A stretch of DNA of 35,019 nucleotides from Methylobacterium sp. J-076 (lineage in GTDB: Bacteria > Pseudomonadota > Alphaproteobacteria > Rhizobiales > Beijerinckiaceae): NCBI RefSeq assembly GCF_022829405.1, contig NZ_JAKSXW010000094.1:1-35019 (forward strand), in the 5' to 3' direction. Under the pieces are notes generated by a model, which had not been told where the DNA came from, did no database searches, and saw nothing but the letters and a program-made list of their open reading frames with translations. A program made the translations under genes and the position numbers. Shown piece by piece: positions 1 to 8,135 of this stretch. The stretch's first letter is position 1. Each line of letters starts with the position of its first letter.

Positions 1-141
1 CCCCCGCCCAGCGCCTCCACGATGCCCGGCAGGATCACGCCCGCTGCCTCCGGCTGGCGGCTTGGTATCGCCGCCGCCTGTCCTGCGGGGAGCGCGCGAT
101 GCGCGAGCGGCACGATTGGGCGCTCGGTCAGGCCCGCAGGC
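1..141. repeat. Left copy of the 141-bp terminal direct repeat (circular join)
   Basis: Bases 1-141 match 34879-35019 by direct reading, with no difference seen. An exact overlap at both ends of a contig is what a k-mer assembler leaves on a circular molecule. 141 is also the largest default k-mer of a common metagenome assembler, which is an inference about how the contig was made. The element should be trimmed to 34,878 bp and treated as circular. Confidence 0.93.
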
Positions 142-185
142 TTCGCTTCCGCTTCCCCGGTCAGCTTTCAGGAGAGGTCGCGTGA
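1..185 (+). CDS. 3' part of a 68-aa basic protein that spans the circular join
   Basis: This is the downstream part of a gene that starts with GTG at 34857 and continues across the join to TGA at 183-185. The joined product is 68 residues. It is very rich in Arg (for example WYRRRLSCGERAMRERHDW) and has no hydrophobic segment, so it may bind nucleic acid or a partner protein. I recognise no family. Its stop overlaps the GTG start of the next gene (GTGA at 182-185), which suggests translational coupling. The frame stays open across the join, which supports circularity independently of the repeat. Confidence 0.7.
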   Translation, partial: PAQRLHDARQDHARCLRLAAWYRRRLSCGERAMRERHDWALGQARRLRFRFPGQLSGEVA

Positions 186-634
186 ACGACAACCTCGCCC
201 GTCGCAACGTCCTCGGCGCCGTGCTGGCCGCCATGACCTTGCCTGCCTTCCCCGCGCTCGCGGCTCCGGCCTTTCGCGGCGACGACACGGCCCGCCTGCC
301 CGATCATGCCGCGTTCTGGACCCGGATGCCGTTGCCGTTCACCCCGGCCGACGCGTGGCACCTGCTCTCGCCCACCACGCAAGCCGAGATCGGCGCCGCC
401 GTTATCGGCATGGCCCTCGCGCAGTACGTCCACGGCGACAGCATGGCCGAGGCCGATTGCTTCCATGACGACGCCCTCCGGGACGCCGCGAGCGAGGTTG
501 AGCACGACATCCTGAACCGCATGGATGATCGGCTCTGGACCCTGTTCCCCGATTTGTACGGGCCGGACGGTGACCACCCCGCCTGGGCGATCAATGCGGG
601 GATGGTGTTCCCACTTGGCGCCAGCCCCTCTTAG
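182..634 (+). CDS. Exported protein of unknown function with a signal peptide
   Basis: About 150 residues. The GTG start at 182 was chosen because an AGGAGAGG ribosome site lies just upstream and the start overlaps the previous stop. A longer frame from 62 exists but would overlap the upstream gene. The N-terminus carries a twin Arg (ARRNVLGA) followed by a hydrophobic stretch ending in ALAAPA, which looks like a Tat or Sec signal peptide with cleavage near residue 28. The mature part is acidic and shows no recognised domain. It belongs to the rightward operon that starts at 34547. Function unknown. Confidence 0.65.
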   Translation: MNDNLARRNVLGAVLAAMTLPAFPALAAPAFRGDDTARLPDHAAFWTRMPLPFTPADAWHLLSPTTQAEIGAAVIGMALAQYVHGDSMAEADCFHDDALRDAASEVEHDILNRMDDRLWTLFPDLYGPDGDHPAWAINAGMVFPLGASPS

Positions 635-715
635 CCGCCCGGCATCTGAACTCCTGAACCACTGAAGCCCCGAACCCACGAAGCCCTGTCACGAGCCCCC
701 ACCGGAGCCCGAACG

Positions 716-991
716 ATGACGCACGCCCGCATTCCCGATTTCAGCCAGCCCGTCCCGGTTCGCATCACCGTCGAGCCCAGCCGCAGAGGCACAGCCGACC
801 GCCGCTTTCGCAACATGCCCGATGAGCCGCAGCCCGGCGCCATCGAGCCCTGGCAGGCTGTGGCCCCCGTCCGCCCCGACACCGCTCACAGCCGCGCCCC
901 GCGCTTCCTCGACGTGACGGGCGAGTTCCTGACCGCCGCCATCCTCATCGCCGGGGGCGTGTTCGCCTACGGCTTCATGCCGCCGCTCTGA
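716..991 (+). CDS. Small single-pass membrane protein, unknown
   Basis: A 91-residue protein with a GGAGC ribosome site about 8 bases before the ATG. The first two thirds are polar and Pro/Arg rich. The last 22 residues (FLTAAILIAGGVFAYGFMPP) form one likely transmembrane segment at the extreme C-terminus, so it resembles a tail-anchored protein with its bulk in the cytoplasm. It lies between the signal-peptide protein and the 558-aa protein of the same operon. No family was recognised. Confidence 0.6.
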   Translation: MTHARIPDFSQPVPVRITVEPSRRGTADRRFRNMPDEPQPGAIEPWQAVAPVRPDTAHSRAPRFLDVTGEFLTAAILIAGGVFAYGFMPPL

Positions 992-1057
992 CCCGCCGCC
1001 ATCGCGCGGCGCAGACCCGCCGCGCCTCCCCTCGGTCCCATCCCCTCGGAGGTTGCC

Positions 1058-2734
1058 ATGCCCCTATCGAACCCATTCCGTCGTGCCGCTGATCGCCCGA
1101 CCCTTCGCGAGCGCGCCGCCGACCTGAAAGCCGGTTTGTCCCGTGCGATCCGCCAACCCGCGCCGGAACCGGCCAGCGAGCCAGAGGCCGCGCCTGTCGA
1201 TGACCTCGCGGACTTCGCCAAGATCGAGTTCGGCGCCTATACCTTTGAGGACCCGGTGAAGTCTGTGCAGGAATGGGGGGTTCGGTTGAGGCCGCACGCC
1301 ATGGCGATGCACTTGGCCGACCGCACCCTCAGGATGACAAAGCCGGAACTGATCGCGTTCATCCGCGAGGGGGGCGAGCGGGACGCGGAGACCCCTGCCG
1401 CGATCTTCCATGTCCTCGACGCGGCAGGCGAGACCTTCGAGGGGTGGAGCAATCTGCTTAAGCTGGCGCACGCCCGGTTCATCATCGCAGGGGCGGCCGA
1501 GTTCGCTGGGGAGGCGGCCAACGCCCTAGCCCCCGAGACCGATGCCGCGACGCCTTCTGCGCCAGATTTCACAGATCAGGTTCTACAGGCAGGCGGTACG
1601 GGCGACGTCCTCGCCGCCAGCGGCATCGACCATCGCGACGGGACGGTCTCCTATGCCGACGCCACCGGCACGGTTGTCCGCCGTCCCATGTCGCACTGGA
1701 TCGCCTTCAACGCCCAGCAGATGCACGGCCGGATACAGGCAGAGATCGGCCGCAGGCGCACCATTGAGGCCAACCACCTGCCCGCCGACGATCATGCCGC
1801 CTGGGAGGCCGGAGTCCGGTGCGAGCTGCGCAGCGATGCCGTTCACGCTCTTGCCTTCCGGCACGTCCGCGCGTTCGAGGCCGCCGATGCGATCAGCGCC
1901 GGGGTCGAGGCCGCTAGGCGCGATGGCCGCGACGCCGAGTTGCTGACGCTCGCCCCAGTGTGGGAGGCGGCGGCCGATCTCCACCAGCAGCGGATAGACG
2001 AGATGGAGGCGGTCGTTGAGGCGGCCGATCCGGACGGATGGCCCGGCCGTGCCCCGGAAGGATCGGGCCCGGATTGGCAGGCGTGGTTTCGCCAGAAGGA
2101 GGACTGGCGCGAGCGCTGGGGTATCACGGCGGCTGAGGAGGCCGCTGGCGACGCCGGCACCGCCCTGCACAAGATCGAGCTTCGGATCGCCGAACTACCC
2201 GCCGCTTCGTTGGCCGGGCTCAAGTTCAAGGCCCGCGTCGCACAGAGCAGCGACGATATCGGCGTGGACTGGCCAGACAACCTCGGAGCGGGTCTCGTGC
2301 GGGACATCCTGGCGATGACCGAGACACGGATCGCGCAACCCGATCCGGCCTATTCCTACCTCGTGGAGCGGATCGACTTCGCGTCGGCCACGATGAGCGA
2401 GTTGCTGACCATTCGGGATGTCGCGGATTGCGTCGGCAGCGTCGCCTACGCCCAATCGTGGGCGACGCGCTGCCACCGTGGGAAAAACGCCTGGGGGAAC
2501 CCCGAGTACAACGCCGCCGGCAAGCTGATGGCATCGGTTGGCGACGCGCTGACAGCCGTGGAGAGCGCGGCTGAACGGGAGGCGCATAGGCGCAACCCGA
2601 GCAATCAGGCCGAGCGCGAAACCCGCCTGTACATGCTGGCCCCCGCTGCCATCGACAACGGCGCCCCCGATGAGATCGAGGCGTTCGCCCGCGAGCTGCT
2701 GGCCCACGCCGAAGCCGAGCGCGCGAGGGGCTAA
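1058..2734 (+). CDS. Large hypothetical protein (558 aa)
   Basis: This is the largest unknown in the element. A strong GGAGG site sits about 7 bases before the ATG at 1058. The first 40 residues are basic; the remainder is acidic, Ala-rich and probably mostly helical. I see no signal peptide, membrane segment, nucleotide-binding loop or metal motif. Codon use and GC look like the flanking genes. It is the main cytoplasmic product of the rightward operon controlled by the XRE promoter region, so it may perform the operon's main job, but nothing in the sequence says what that is. Confidence 0.7.
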   Translation: MPLSNPFRRAADRPTLRERAADLKAGLSRAIRQPAPEPASEPEAAPVDDLADFAKIEFGAYTFEDPVKSVQEWGVRLRPHAMAMHLADRTLRMTKPELIAFIREGGERDAETPAAIFHVLDAAGETFEGWSNLLKLAHARFIIAGAAEFAGEAANALAPETDAATPSAPDFTDQVLQAGGTGDVLAASGIDHRDGTVSYADATGTVVRRPMSHWIAFNAQQMHGRIQAEIGRRRTIEANHLPADDHAAWEAGVRCELRSDAVHALAFRHVRAFEAADAISAGVEAARRDGRDAELLTLAPVWEAAADLHQQRIDEMEAVVEAADPDGWPGRAPEGSGPDWQAWFRQKEDWRERWGITAAEEAAGDAGTALHKIELRIAELPAASLAGLKFKARVAQSSDDIGVDWPDNLGAGLVRDILAMTETRIAQPDPAYSYLVERIDFASATMSELLTIRDVADCVGSVAYAQSWATRCHRGKNAWGNPEYNAAGKLMASVGDALTAVESAAEREAHRRNPSNQAERETRLYMLAPAAIDNGAPDEIEAFARELLAHAEAERARG

Positions 2735-2824
2735 CCGCCCCTCCCTTCCTGTCGCCGTGCGTACCGCCCCGGCCGGTTCCTGCCGGGAGACTACCCCGTC
2801 TCCCCCAACACCGAGACCAAGCCC

Positions 2825-3079
2825 ATGTCCAAAATTGTCCCCTTTCCGGGCCAACGGAAGCTGCCCGCAGCCCAGCCGATCCCGCGCGAGGAGTTCGAGC
2901 GGCTGGCCGAACTGGCCCTCGACATCGTGGACCGCATCGTCGCCATTCTGGATGATCAGGACGGCGACCCCGACAGGGAGGACGGTGGTGATGCCGAGCC
3001 AAGTCTCGGGGCCCCTGAGGGGCATGTGAGCCAGATCATCTGGCTCCGGGGTGGGGATGAGGACCGGGAGCAGGGCTGA
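2825..3079 (+). CDS. Small acidic hypothetical protein
   Basis: 84 residues. The N-terminus is polar with Pro and Lys, followed by one amphipathic helix around residues 22-45 (EEFERLAELALDIVDRIVAI) and an acidic tail rich in Asp and Glu. Its ribosome site is weak. The stop overlaps the ATG of the next gene (ATGA at 3079), so the two are probably coupled. The helix plus acidic tail would suit a protein-protein adaptor, but no function can be assigned. Confidence 0.55.
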   Translation: MSKIVPFPGQRKLPAAQPIPREEFERLAELALDIVDRIVAILDDQDGDPDREDGGDAEPSLGAPEGHVSQIIWLRGGDEDREQG

Positions 3080-3375
3080 TGCCGACCGCGCTTCCTGCCT
3101 CACCGCCGCGAGAGCGCCGGCTATCCCTGCCGCAGACTGCGCGGCTCCTATTCCTCGTCGCGCGGGTCCGCCTGTTGGATCTGCGACTCGCCGGGCTCGA
3201 CAGCCGGGCGGCCCGGCGCGGCCAAGATCCTCACGGGCCTACGCTGCTGCGCCTCGTCCGGCACTGGCTGGCGATCCATGAGCGGATCGGCGCCCTTCTG
3301 CCGGGGGTCCCGGAGCCGCCTCACGTTCAGGAAGTCCGCGTCGTCCTTGGCTTCATGAGCAAGCGCTGCGATTGA
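3079..3375 (+). CDS. Small basic hypothetical protein, end of the operon
   Basis: 98 residues, Arg and Leu rich, with likely helices and no clear transmembrane segment. The ATG overlaps the stop of the upstream acidic protein by one base. An acidic and a basic partner encoded side by side would fit a complex, which is speculation. It is the last gene of the rightward operon before a 310-bp non-coding stretch with hairpins. No family was recognised. Confidence 0.5.
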   Translation: MPTALPASPPRERRLSLPQTARLLFLVARVRLLDLRLAGLDSRAARRGQDPHGPTLLRLVRHWLAIHERIGALLPGVPEPPHVQEVRVVLGFMSKRCD

Positions 3376-3484
3376 CTTAACGGCTACGCCCGGCCGACAT
3401 GCCATGTCCGGCTATGTCTCGTCTCGCACGAGTCGCCGGGAGATCAGGAGACACCGCCGCCGCAAGTCGACCCCTGAAAAGCCA

Positions 3485-3605
3485 ACGGGCCCCCGGTCGC
3501 CAAACCGAGAGCCCGTCGAAATCAAAAAGGGCCTGTGAGGCCACTCGCAACTCCTCACAAGCCATGAGACGCCCCTAGGCGTCAAGCGGGAACGCCAATT
3601 CCCGC
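3485..3605. repeat. Cluster of four hairpins in a non-coding stretch
   Basis: Bases 3376-3688 hold no convincing gene but several inverted repeats. ACGGGC at 3485-3490 pairs with GCCCGT at 3511-3516, with an inner CGGT/ACCG pair. TGTGAGG at 3534-3540 pairs with CCTCACA at 3553-3559. GACGCC at 3568-3573 pairs with GGCGTC at 3578-3583. GCGGGA at 3586-3591 pairs with TCCCGC at 3600-3605. One of these may end the upstream operon. The series as a whole could be a structured leader or an origin element for the DNA-binding protein gene that follows. Confidence 0.55.
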
Positions 3606-3688
3606 GATGATGAGGCTTTGCCTTGTGGACCGGACGCCCTCGCGGCGGCCCGGAACGACCTGTTGCGGCCCGTTGAGGGCCGAGAACC

Positions 3689-4594
3689 ATGGTTGCGGAC
3701 GAAATTCGCCGGGCGATTGAGACGGCGACCCGACTCACCCTGCCGACTGTCACGGCGCTGCTCTGGCGTGCCTATGGCGAGGAGCGGATCACGGAAGCCG
3801 AGGCCGAGGCGCTATCGGGGCTGATTGAGGCGCGGCAGGTTTCCGGCTCGCGACGCGGCGAAAATGCCGGCCAATCCGGCATTTCAAACCTGAGTGCCGC
3901 ACAGGTTTTGCGCTCCCCCGATCCGGGGACCTCAAATGCCCCTGGTGAGGGCATTGCCATGTTTTCCGATAATCAGAGGACTACGCCAGATCGCCAGAGA
4001 AGCCCCAGGACGGGCGCAGGCTCGCGGCCGGTGTCTGGTGCCAGTCTTGAACGCCGTCGCCGCTGGGCGGCCTCGGGGCGCCTTCCTCCTGCCATCGCCA
4101 CACGGTTCAGCCTCGCCGAGCAAGCTGCGTTGGCGCTGATCGCCGCCGAGACCACGAGGAAGGGCGATTGCCGGCTGGCGATTGAACACCTTGCAGCGGT
4201 CGCAGGCGTCTCCCGCTCGTCGGTCAAGAATGCGATCCGCGAGGCCCGCAAGCTCGGGCTGCTGACGGTCGAGGAGCGGCGCGTCACCGCCTTCCGCAAC
4301 CTGCCGAACATCGTGCGGATCGTTTCGCTGGAGTGGACGGCCTGGCTGCGGCTCGGGCGGAAGGGGGTAACGGATCGTGCCCCCCTTGGACGTGAGGTGA
4401 TGAAACGCCACCCCATCACCTCAAAGGGGGTGGTGAACCGCCACCTCCCTCAGGGGGGTGGGGTCAAATCCGTGACCGGCACGCCTACTCAGATTTCAAA
4501 ACAGGGAAAAACGAGGACGGAAGGGCTCATGTCGAGGCCGCTTGCAAGAGCGAAAGCGTTACCGCGAGGAGCGTCGCGGATCGCAGGCGCATGA
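3689..4594 (+). CDS. Winged-helix DNA-binding protein, possible plasmid replication or control protein
   Basis: 301 residues. The central part (about 115-225) looks like a winged-helix domain of a type common in Rhizobiales plasmids and prophages: a basic entry (RRRWAASGRLPP), helices with AEQAALALIAAE, then the recognition unit GVSRSSVKNAIREARKLGLL and a wing ending near IVRIVS. The N-terminal 60 residues are helical and acidic. The C-terminal 70 are basic and probably disordered. A GAGG site lies about 10 bases before the ATG. It follows a run of hairpins and stands alone on the plus strand. Related proteins are usually annotated only as helix-turn-helix proteins; a role in replication initiation is an inference from position. 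Confidence 0.6.
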   Translation: MVADEIRRAIETATRLTLPTVTALLWRAYGEERITEAEAEALSGLIEARQVSGSRRGENAGQSGISNLSAAQVLRSPDPGTSNAPGEGIAMFSDNQRTTPDRQRSPRTGAGSRPVSGASLERRRRWAASGRLPPAIATRFSLAEQAALALIAAETTRKGDCRLAIEHLAAVAGVSRSSVKNAIREARKLGLLTVEERRVTAFRNLPNIVRIVSLEWTAWLRLGRKGVTDRAPLGREVMKRHPITSKGVVNRHLPQGGGVKSVTGTPTQISKQGKTRTEGLMSRPLARAKALPRGASRIAGA

Positions 4595-4809
4595 GGCCGT
4601 CGCTGTGCTGTAGAGGGCGTAGCGCCGGCCACATGCTCATGATGGGGAGGTGCTGCCGAGGGGCAGCGGATGACGTGAATGCTGAGCCTCTCACAACGCG
4701 CGCCGCGGGTCGCAATGACGCAGCTCGGCCGTAACGGTATGCAAGTAGTCAATCTGCACTATCGAGGTTGAGCTATACCAATGCCGCCCCATCAGATCCG
4801 ACCCTTGCG

Positions 4810-5562
4810 ATGATTACGGAACCGACTGCGCTTCCTGTACTGAACGATGTCGCGGCGGATCAGGCTCCCCCCGGCCTGCCACCGCAAATCCAGAAACATC
4901 TCGGAGCTCTGCTCGCGGGTGTCTACGAACAAGAGGTCGTCGAACCGGAGGCGACTGATCCCTTTGTCGATCTCCTGGCGAGACTCGACCTCGCGCTCGG
5001 GCGGGCAGAAGATCGCGCCGACGCTGAGTTTCGTCGGCTTCTTGTCACCGTAACATCAGCCCTGCGGCGGTTCGCCCTTTCGCTGACCCACGACCCCGTA
5101 GCGGCCGATGACTTGGTGCAGAACACCTGCCTGCGAGCGTGGAAGAACAGGGGCCGCTTCGAACCGGGCACGAATTTCGAGGCGTGGACCTTCACCATCC
5201 TGCGCAACCAGTTCTACAGCGACCGCCGAAGGAGCCGTGAGGTGCAAGACGAAGAGGGCGGCTACGCTGCACGCCTAATTTCACTGCCCGATCAGGCCGG
5301 GCACCTTGACCTCCAAGATGTCCAACTCGCTCTCGCACAGCTCCCGCCTCACATGCGCGAAGCGCTGATGCTCGTGACGGTCGAAAATCTGAGCTACGAG
5401 GAAGCCGCTGCCATCATGGGCTGTCAGCTCGGTACTGCTAAGAGCCGCGTCTCGCGGGCCCGTAGTCACCTCGTGCAGATGCTTGGCTTCACCGGCGACG
5501 AACTCGGCAATGACGCCATCATGCTCTCAGCCATGGGCCGCCCTGCCGAGGTCGAGAGCTGA
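4810..5562 (+). CDS. ECF sigma factor of the EcfG (general stress response) type
   Basis: About 250 residues from this ATG; a TTG at 4768 gives a longer form and the true start is uncertain. Region 2 contains DPVAADDLVQNTCLRAWKN and GTNFEAWTFTILRNQFYS. Region 4 contains LPPHMREALMLVTVENLSYE followed by a helix-turn-helix with GTAKSRVSRARSHL. This layout matches EcfG sigma factors, which in alphaproteobacteria are released by the PhyR/NepR partner switch under stress. No phyR or nepR gene lies nearby, so a plasmid copy would rely on chromosomal NepR or act free of it. The N-terminal extension of about 70 residues is longer than in many EcfG proteins. Two small secreted proteins downstream are possible targets, but I found no clear GGAAC/GTT promoter pair there. 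Confidence 0.82.
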   Translation: MITEPTALPVLNDVAADQAPPGLPPQIQKHLGALLAGVYEQEVVEPEATDPFVDLLARLDLALGRAEDRADAEFRRLLVTVTSALRRFALSLTHDPVAADDLVQNTCLRAWKNRGRFEPGTNFEAWTFTILRNQFYSDRRRSREVQDEEGGYAARLISLPDQAGHLDLQDVQLALAQLPPHMREALMLVTVENLSYEEAAAIMGCQLGTAKSRVSRARSHLVQMLGFTGDELGNDAIMLSAMGRPAEVES

Positions 5563-5967
5563 CTCAATAGTCGCGCTGCCAGGTGATCCTGTTGGACTGG
5601 AAGCGGGACCAAGCGATCCCGTAGGGTCTGGTACGATCACGTGACGGGAGAAGTGCGGGTAAGAAGGCTGAAGCCCACGCGCTTCCCTCTAGGCTGCCGC
5701 CCCCCGGATCGATGGACGTCTCGCCAACTCGGTCCCGCGGCTCCAGCCCGCCTCGGCGTCGGGATTACGAGGCTCACGTCCCCGCGGAGCATGTCCATCG
5801 ACGAAGCACACCAACAGCGTCAGGACGAGCCAGACACGGGCACACATGAACGCAACTCTTCGCACACCGAGCCGTCGCTGTGCGCCGGAATGGTTGCCAC
5901 GAGGTTGCGGAACAGCCCCGTCGATCCGGGATTGGCAAGGGACGTCGAGGGATAAAGAGGATAACCC
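5563..5967. other. 405-bp stretch without a convincing gene
   Basis: Frames on both strands here lack coding character or run antisense to the next gene. A short inverted repeat (CGGGA/TCCCG, about 5603-5622) just after the sigma gene could form a weak hairpin but has no T-run. GGAAC at 5909-5913 resembles the -35 box of EcfG promoters, but no matching GTT -10 is at the right distance. I see no other site. Confidence 0.4.
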
Positions 5968-6237
5968 ATGATCCGGAGATCAATCGCCACCGTCGCCCTC
6001 GCTGTCGTCCTGTGCGGTGCGGGCGTACCTGCGCAAGCAGCTGAGGGAAGCGATACGCCGGCCAGTGCCGCGCCGAAGCCAGCGGCCGACACGAAGGACC
6101 CCGGCAAGACGGCGACGGAGGCGGTGACGAGCCCGTCGGTCGCGCCAGCGGCCAAAGGGCCAAACGGCGTTGGGGTATCGTCGGATGGCGGCAGTACCAG
6201 CGGGCGCCCAACGCCAAGTTCGTCACCAGCCCGCTGA
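5968..6237 (+). CDS. Small exported protein, Ala/Pro/Ser-rich
   Basis: 89 residues with a clear Sec signal peptide (basic MIRRS, hydrophobic core VALAVVLCGAG, cleavage after AQA near residue 25). The mature part is low complexity with many Ala, Pro, Lys and Ser and no Cys, so it is probably a disordered periplasmic or secreted protein. AGAGGA upstream of the ATG is a good ribosome site. Similar small exported proteins are common in Methylobacterium and are often stress-linked. The function is unknown. Confidence 0.6.
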   Translation: MIRRSIATVALAVVLCGAGVPAQAAEGSDTPASAAPKPAADTKDPGKTATEAVTSPSVAPAAKGPNGVGVSSDGGSTSGRPTPSSSPAR

Positions 6238-6242
6238 CAACC

Positions 6243-6341
6243 ATGATGCGGATGACCGACATGGAACTCGGGATCTTCTTGGCAGCCGCGGTACCGGGTC
6301 TCTCCCTGCCTGCCGCCATCGCGTGGTGGAAGGGACGCTGA
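6243..6341 (+). CDS. Possible 32-aa single-pass membrane peptide
   Basis: A short frame beginning five bases after the stop of the exported protein. It encodes MMRMTDMELGIFLAAAVPGL followed by a short hydrophobic stretch and a basic end (WWKGR), which is the pattern of a one-pass inner-membrane peptide. Several in-frame ATGs make the start uncertain and no clear ribosome site is visible. It is supported only by its hydrophobic profile and close spacing. Confidence 0.35.
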   Translation: MMRMTDMELGIFLAAAVPGLSLPAAIAWWKGR

Positions 6342-6410
6342 TCCGAACGATGTGATGCGTCAGTGCGTTGGACGCATACAGCGACGCGTTGATCGCTCCG
6401 AGGGAACGCC

Positions 6411-6695
6411 ATGCCTATCAGAACACTCGCTCTCGCTAGCGCCTTCGCTGTGGCTCTCACAGGCACCGCGTGCGCACAGACCCGCGCCGGCGGTGGCAGC
6501 GCCGAGGGCAACATGAACAGCCCGGGCAGCGTGAAGAGCGAGTCGCAGAAGATGAACGAGCAGTCCGGCGGTGCGATGCGCACCGGGGCTCCTGGCACGA
6601 GCGGTGGTCCGCCAGTGAGCACGCCTGGTGCAGCGGCGGGCAGCGGCATGGGGAACGGGGCTACGGGGAGCGGCGCTGCTCCGAGCGGGAAGTAA
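6411..6695 (+). CDS. Small exported Gly/Ser/Met-rich protein
   Basis: 94 residues. The signal peptide is MPIRTLALASAFAVALTG with likely cleavage after ACA near residue 23. The mature part is Gly, Ser, Asn and Met rich, with no Cys and no fold I recognise. GAGGGA upstream of the ATG gives a good ribosome site. It resembles the preceding exported protein in size and composition, and the pair lies downstream of the sigma factor. Function unknown; perhaps a stress-induced envelope protein. Confidence 0.6.
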   Translation: MPIRTLALASAFAVALTGTACAQTRAGGGSAEGNMNSPGSVKSESQKMNEQSGGAMRTGAPGTSGGPPVSTPGAAAGSGMGNGATGSGAAPSGK

Positions 6696-6869
6696 ACGGG
6701 GCAAGTGATCGCTGCGAGCGCCTCTGCAGGAGGAGGCGGCACTCAGGGATCATCTGCTCTCAGAGATAGTTAGGCCCCCATCGCAGCGGTCGAGCGTGCC
6801 CCATCAGGTTTGCTCCCGCTCGCGAGCGCCGGTCGCCGTGTTCTCCCCGTTCACGCGCGGCCGGCGCAC

Positions 6870-7295
6870 CTAGCCGTAAGGCCCACCGAACAGGTCGCCC
6901 AACGCCTTTCGCCTGAACAGCGTGAGCCACCGCCGGCGCCGATGCTCAGGTCGGTCATGGATCATGTGGCAGCGCTGACAGAAGGCTGCGAGGTTGGCGC
7001 TCGTGTTGTCGGCTGTGTCGTGGTTACGGTGGGCCGTCGCGAGTACGACGCGTGTGGCACGGATCGTCGCTAGCACATCGACGGAAACCACGGGGTCAAT
7101 CGAGCGACCGCCCCCATCACGCCAGGAAGCCGCCTGCGCGTCCCACCAGCGGCCGTCGCCAAGATGCCAGACGGTTTGCCCGTGCGGACGCCGACAGCCG
7201 TCACAGCGCCCGCCTGCGCGACGGAAGCGGATCACCGCCGACAGCTGCGGCCAGTCGATGGGGTAGAAGAAGCGGTGCTCGCGCCGGATCGGCAT
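6870..7295 (-). CDS. HNH-like nuclease or zinc-binding protein
   Basis: 141 residues. A first metal pair lies in CDGCRRPH (about residues 32-39). A second cluster is TAHRNHD followed by NLAAFCQRCHMIHD (about 90-115), so the spacing is CxxC then xHxxH...N...CxxCH...H. That is the treble-clef layout of HNH endonucleases, with the His in AHRNHD a possible catalytic residue. An Arg-rich end (PEHRRRRW) follows. Small HNH proteins of this type occur in phages and plasmids. Whether this one cuts DNA cannot be told from sequence. Confidence 0.6.
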   Translation of the reverse strand: MPIRREHRFFYPIDWPQLSAVIRFRRAGGRCDGCRRPHGQTVWHLGDGRWWDAQAASWRDGGGRSIDPVVSVDVLATIRATRVVLATAHRNHDTADNTSANLAAFCQRCHMIHDRPEHRRRRWLTLFRRKALGDLFGGPYG

Positions 7296-7391
7296 GGCGG
7301 GATGATGCGGTGGCTGGCTCGAAGCGCAGCCATACGACGTTCCTCGCGGTCATACAGCCCTGAGCGGATGCTGTTGAACCAGACAGACCGA

Positions 7392-7763
7392 TCAGATGGT
7401 GGCGTGCGTCGCGCCTCGTGACCCACCGAGGCTGACCTGCCGGCGAGTGCCGCCGCCATGGATGCCGTGGCTCGGTGCTGCGTAGGGCCGCCGGGATAGA
7501 TCATGGAGCTGATCACCGACGAAGCCACCTGCGCGACGCAGGCTCATGGCCTCGCAGGTCGCGGCAACCCGCACGCCGATCTGGTGAGTGTGGCTCCGGC
7601 CATACAGCCAGATAGCGAGCTGTGCCCGGATCGCCTCCGGGATGCCGTCCAGCAATCCTGAGAGCATGGCAGGGTCTGCGCGTGCGATGCGTGCAGCGAG
7701 GTCGAGCGAGACGGGGCAATCGCTGGCGAAGTCGGCGGCGGTGACTGAGCGGACCTGGTTCAC
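7392..7763 (-). CDS. Conserved hypothetical protein, helical
   Basis: 123 residues from a GTG start preceded by GAGGGTG. The middle part (IPEAIRAQLAIWLYGRSHTH, then VRVAATCEAMSLRRAGGFVG) is a pattern I recall from unnamed Methylobacterium proteins that occur in many copies per genome. The C-terminal 30 residues are Gly, Arg and Ser rich and may be disordered. No catalytic motif is visible. It points the same way as the HNH-like gene, about 100 bp upstream of it. Confidence 0.5.
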   Translation of the reverse strand: MNQVRSVTAADFASDCPVSLDLAARIARADPAMLSGLLDGIPEAIRAQLAIWLYGRSHTHQIGVRVAATCEAMSLRRAGGFVGDQLHDLSRRPYAAPSHGIHGGGTRRQVSLGGSRGATHATI

Positions 7764-8135
7764 GGGTTCACCCTCGGAGCTAAGCGTTTCGGGTAGAGGC
7801 AGGTCATGCCGATTTGGGGCCTGGGCGGGGGATACAGATCTCGACGGTCTGACCGGTGAGCGGGTTCAGGATCAGCATGGTGACGCCTCTCGACGGGATC
7901 ACCGGGAGAACCCGAAAGCCGGGCGAAGGATCAGGGTTGGCCCGAGCAATTGGATGGGTTTGGTCAACCATCGGTTAACTCTGGCGCTGGGACCCATCGA
8001 GCACCCCACAGCTCTGCATCGGGTTGCACGTAGGCTTCACATTCTGCGGGTCCGCAGGTGGGCGATTGGCCTTCGAGGCGACAGCGCGACCATAGCCAAG
8101 CCTACGGTCGTCCGGTTGTGATCGCGCCAGATGGA
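7764..8135. other. 372-bp stretch with little content
   Basis: The only frame worth noting is 7804-7878 on the minus strand, a 24-residue peptide (MLILNPLTGQTVEICIPRPG at its start) with no hydrophobic segment and unproven. The remainder shows no hairpin with a T-run and no clear promoter. It probably holds the control region of the HTH genes that begin at 8136. Confidence 0.3.

Noticed and set aside
4595..4809. Frames on the minus strand between 4489 and 4752
   Set aside because: They overlap the end of the winged-helix gene and lack ribosome sites or recognisable sequence. The gap probably only holds the sigma gene's control region.
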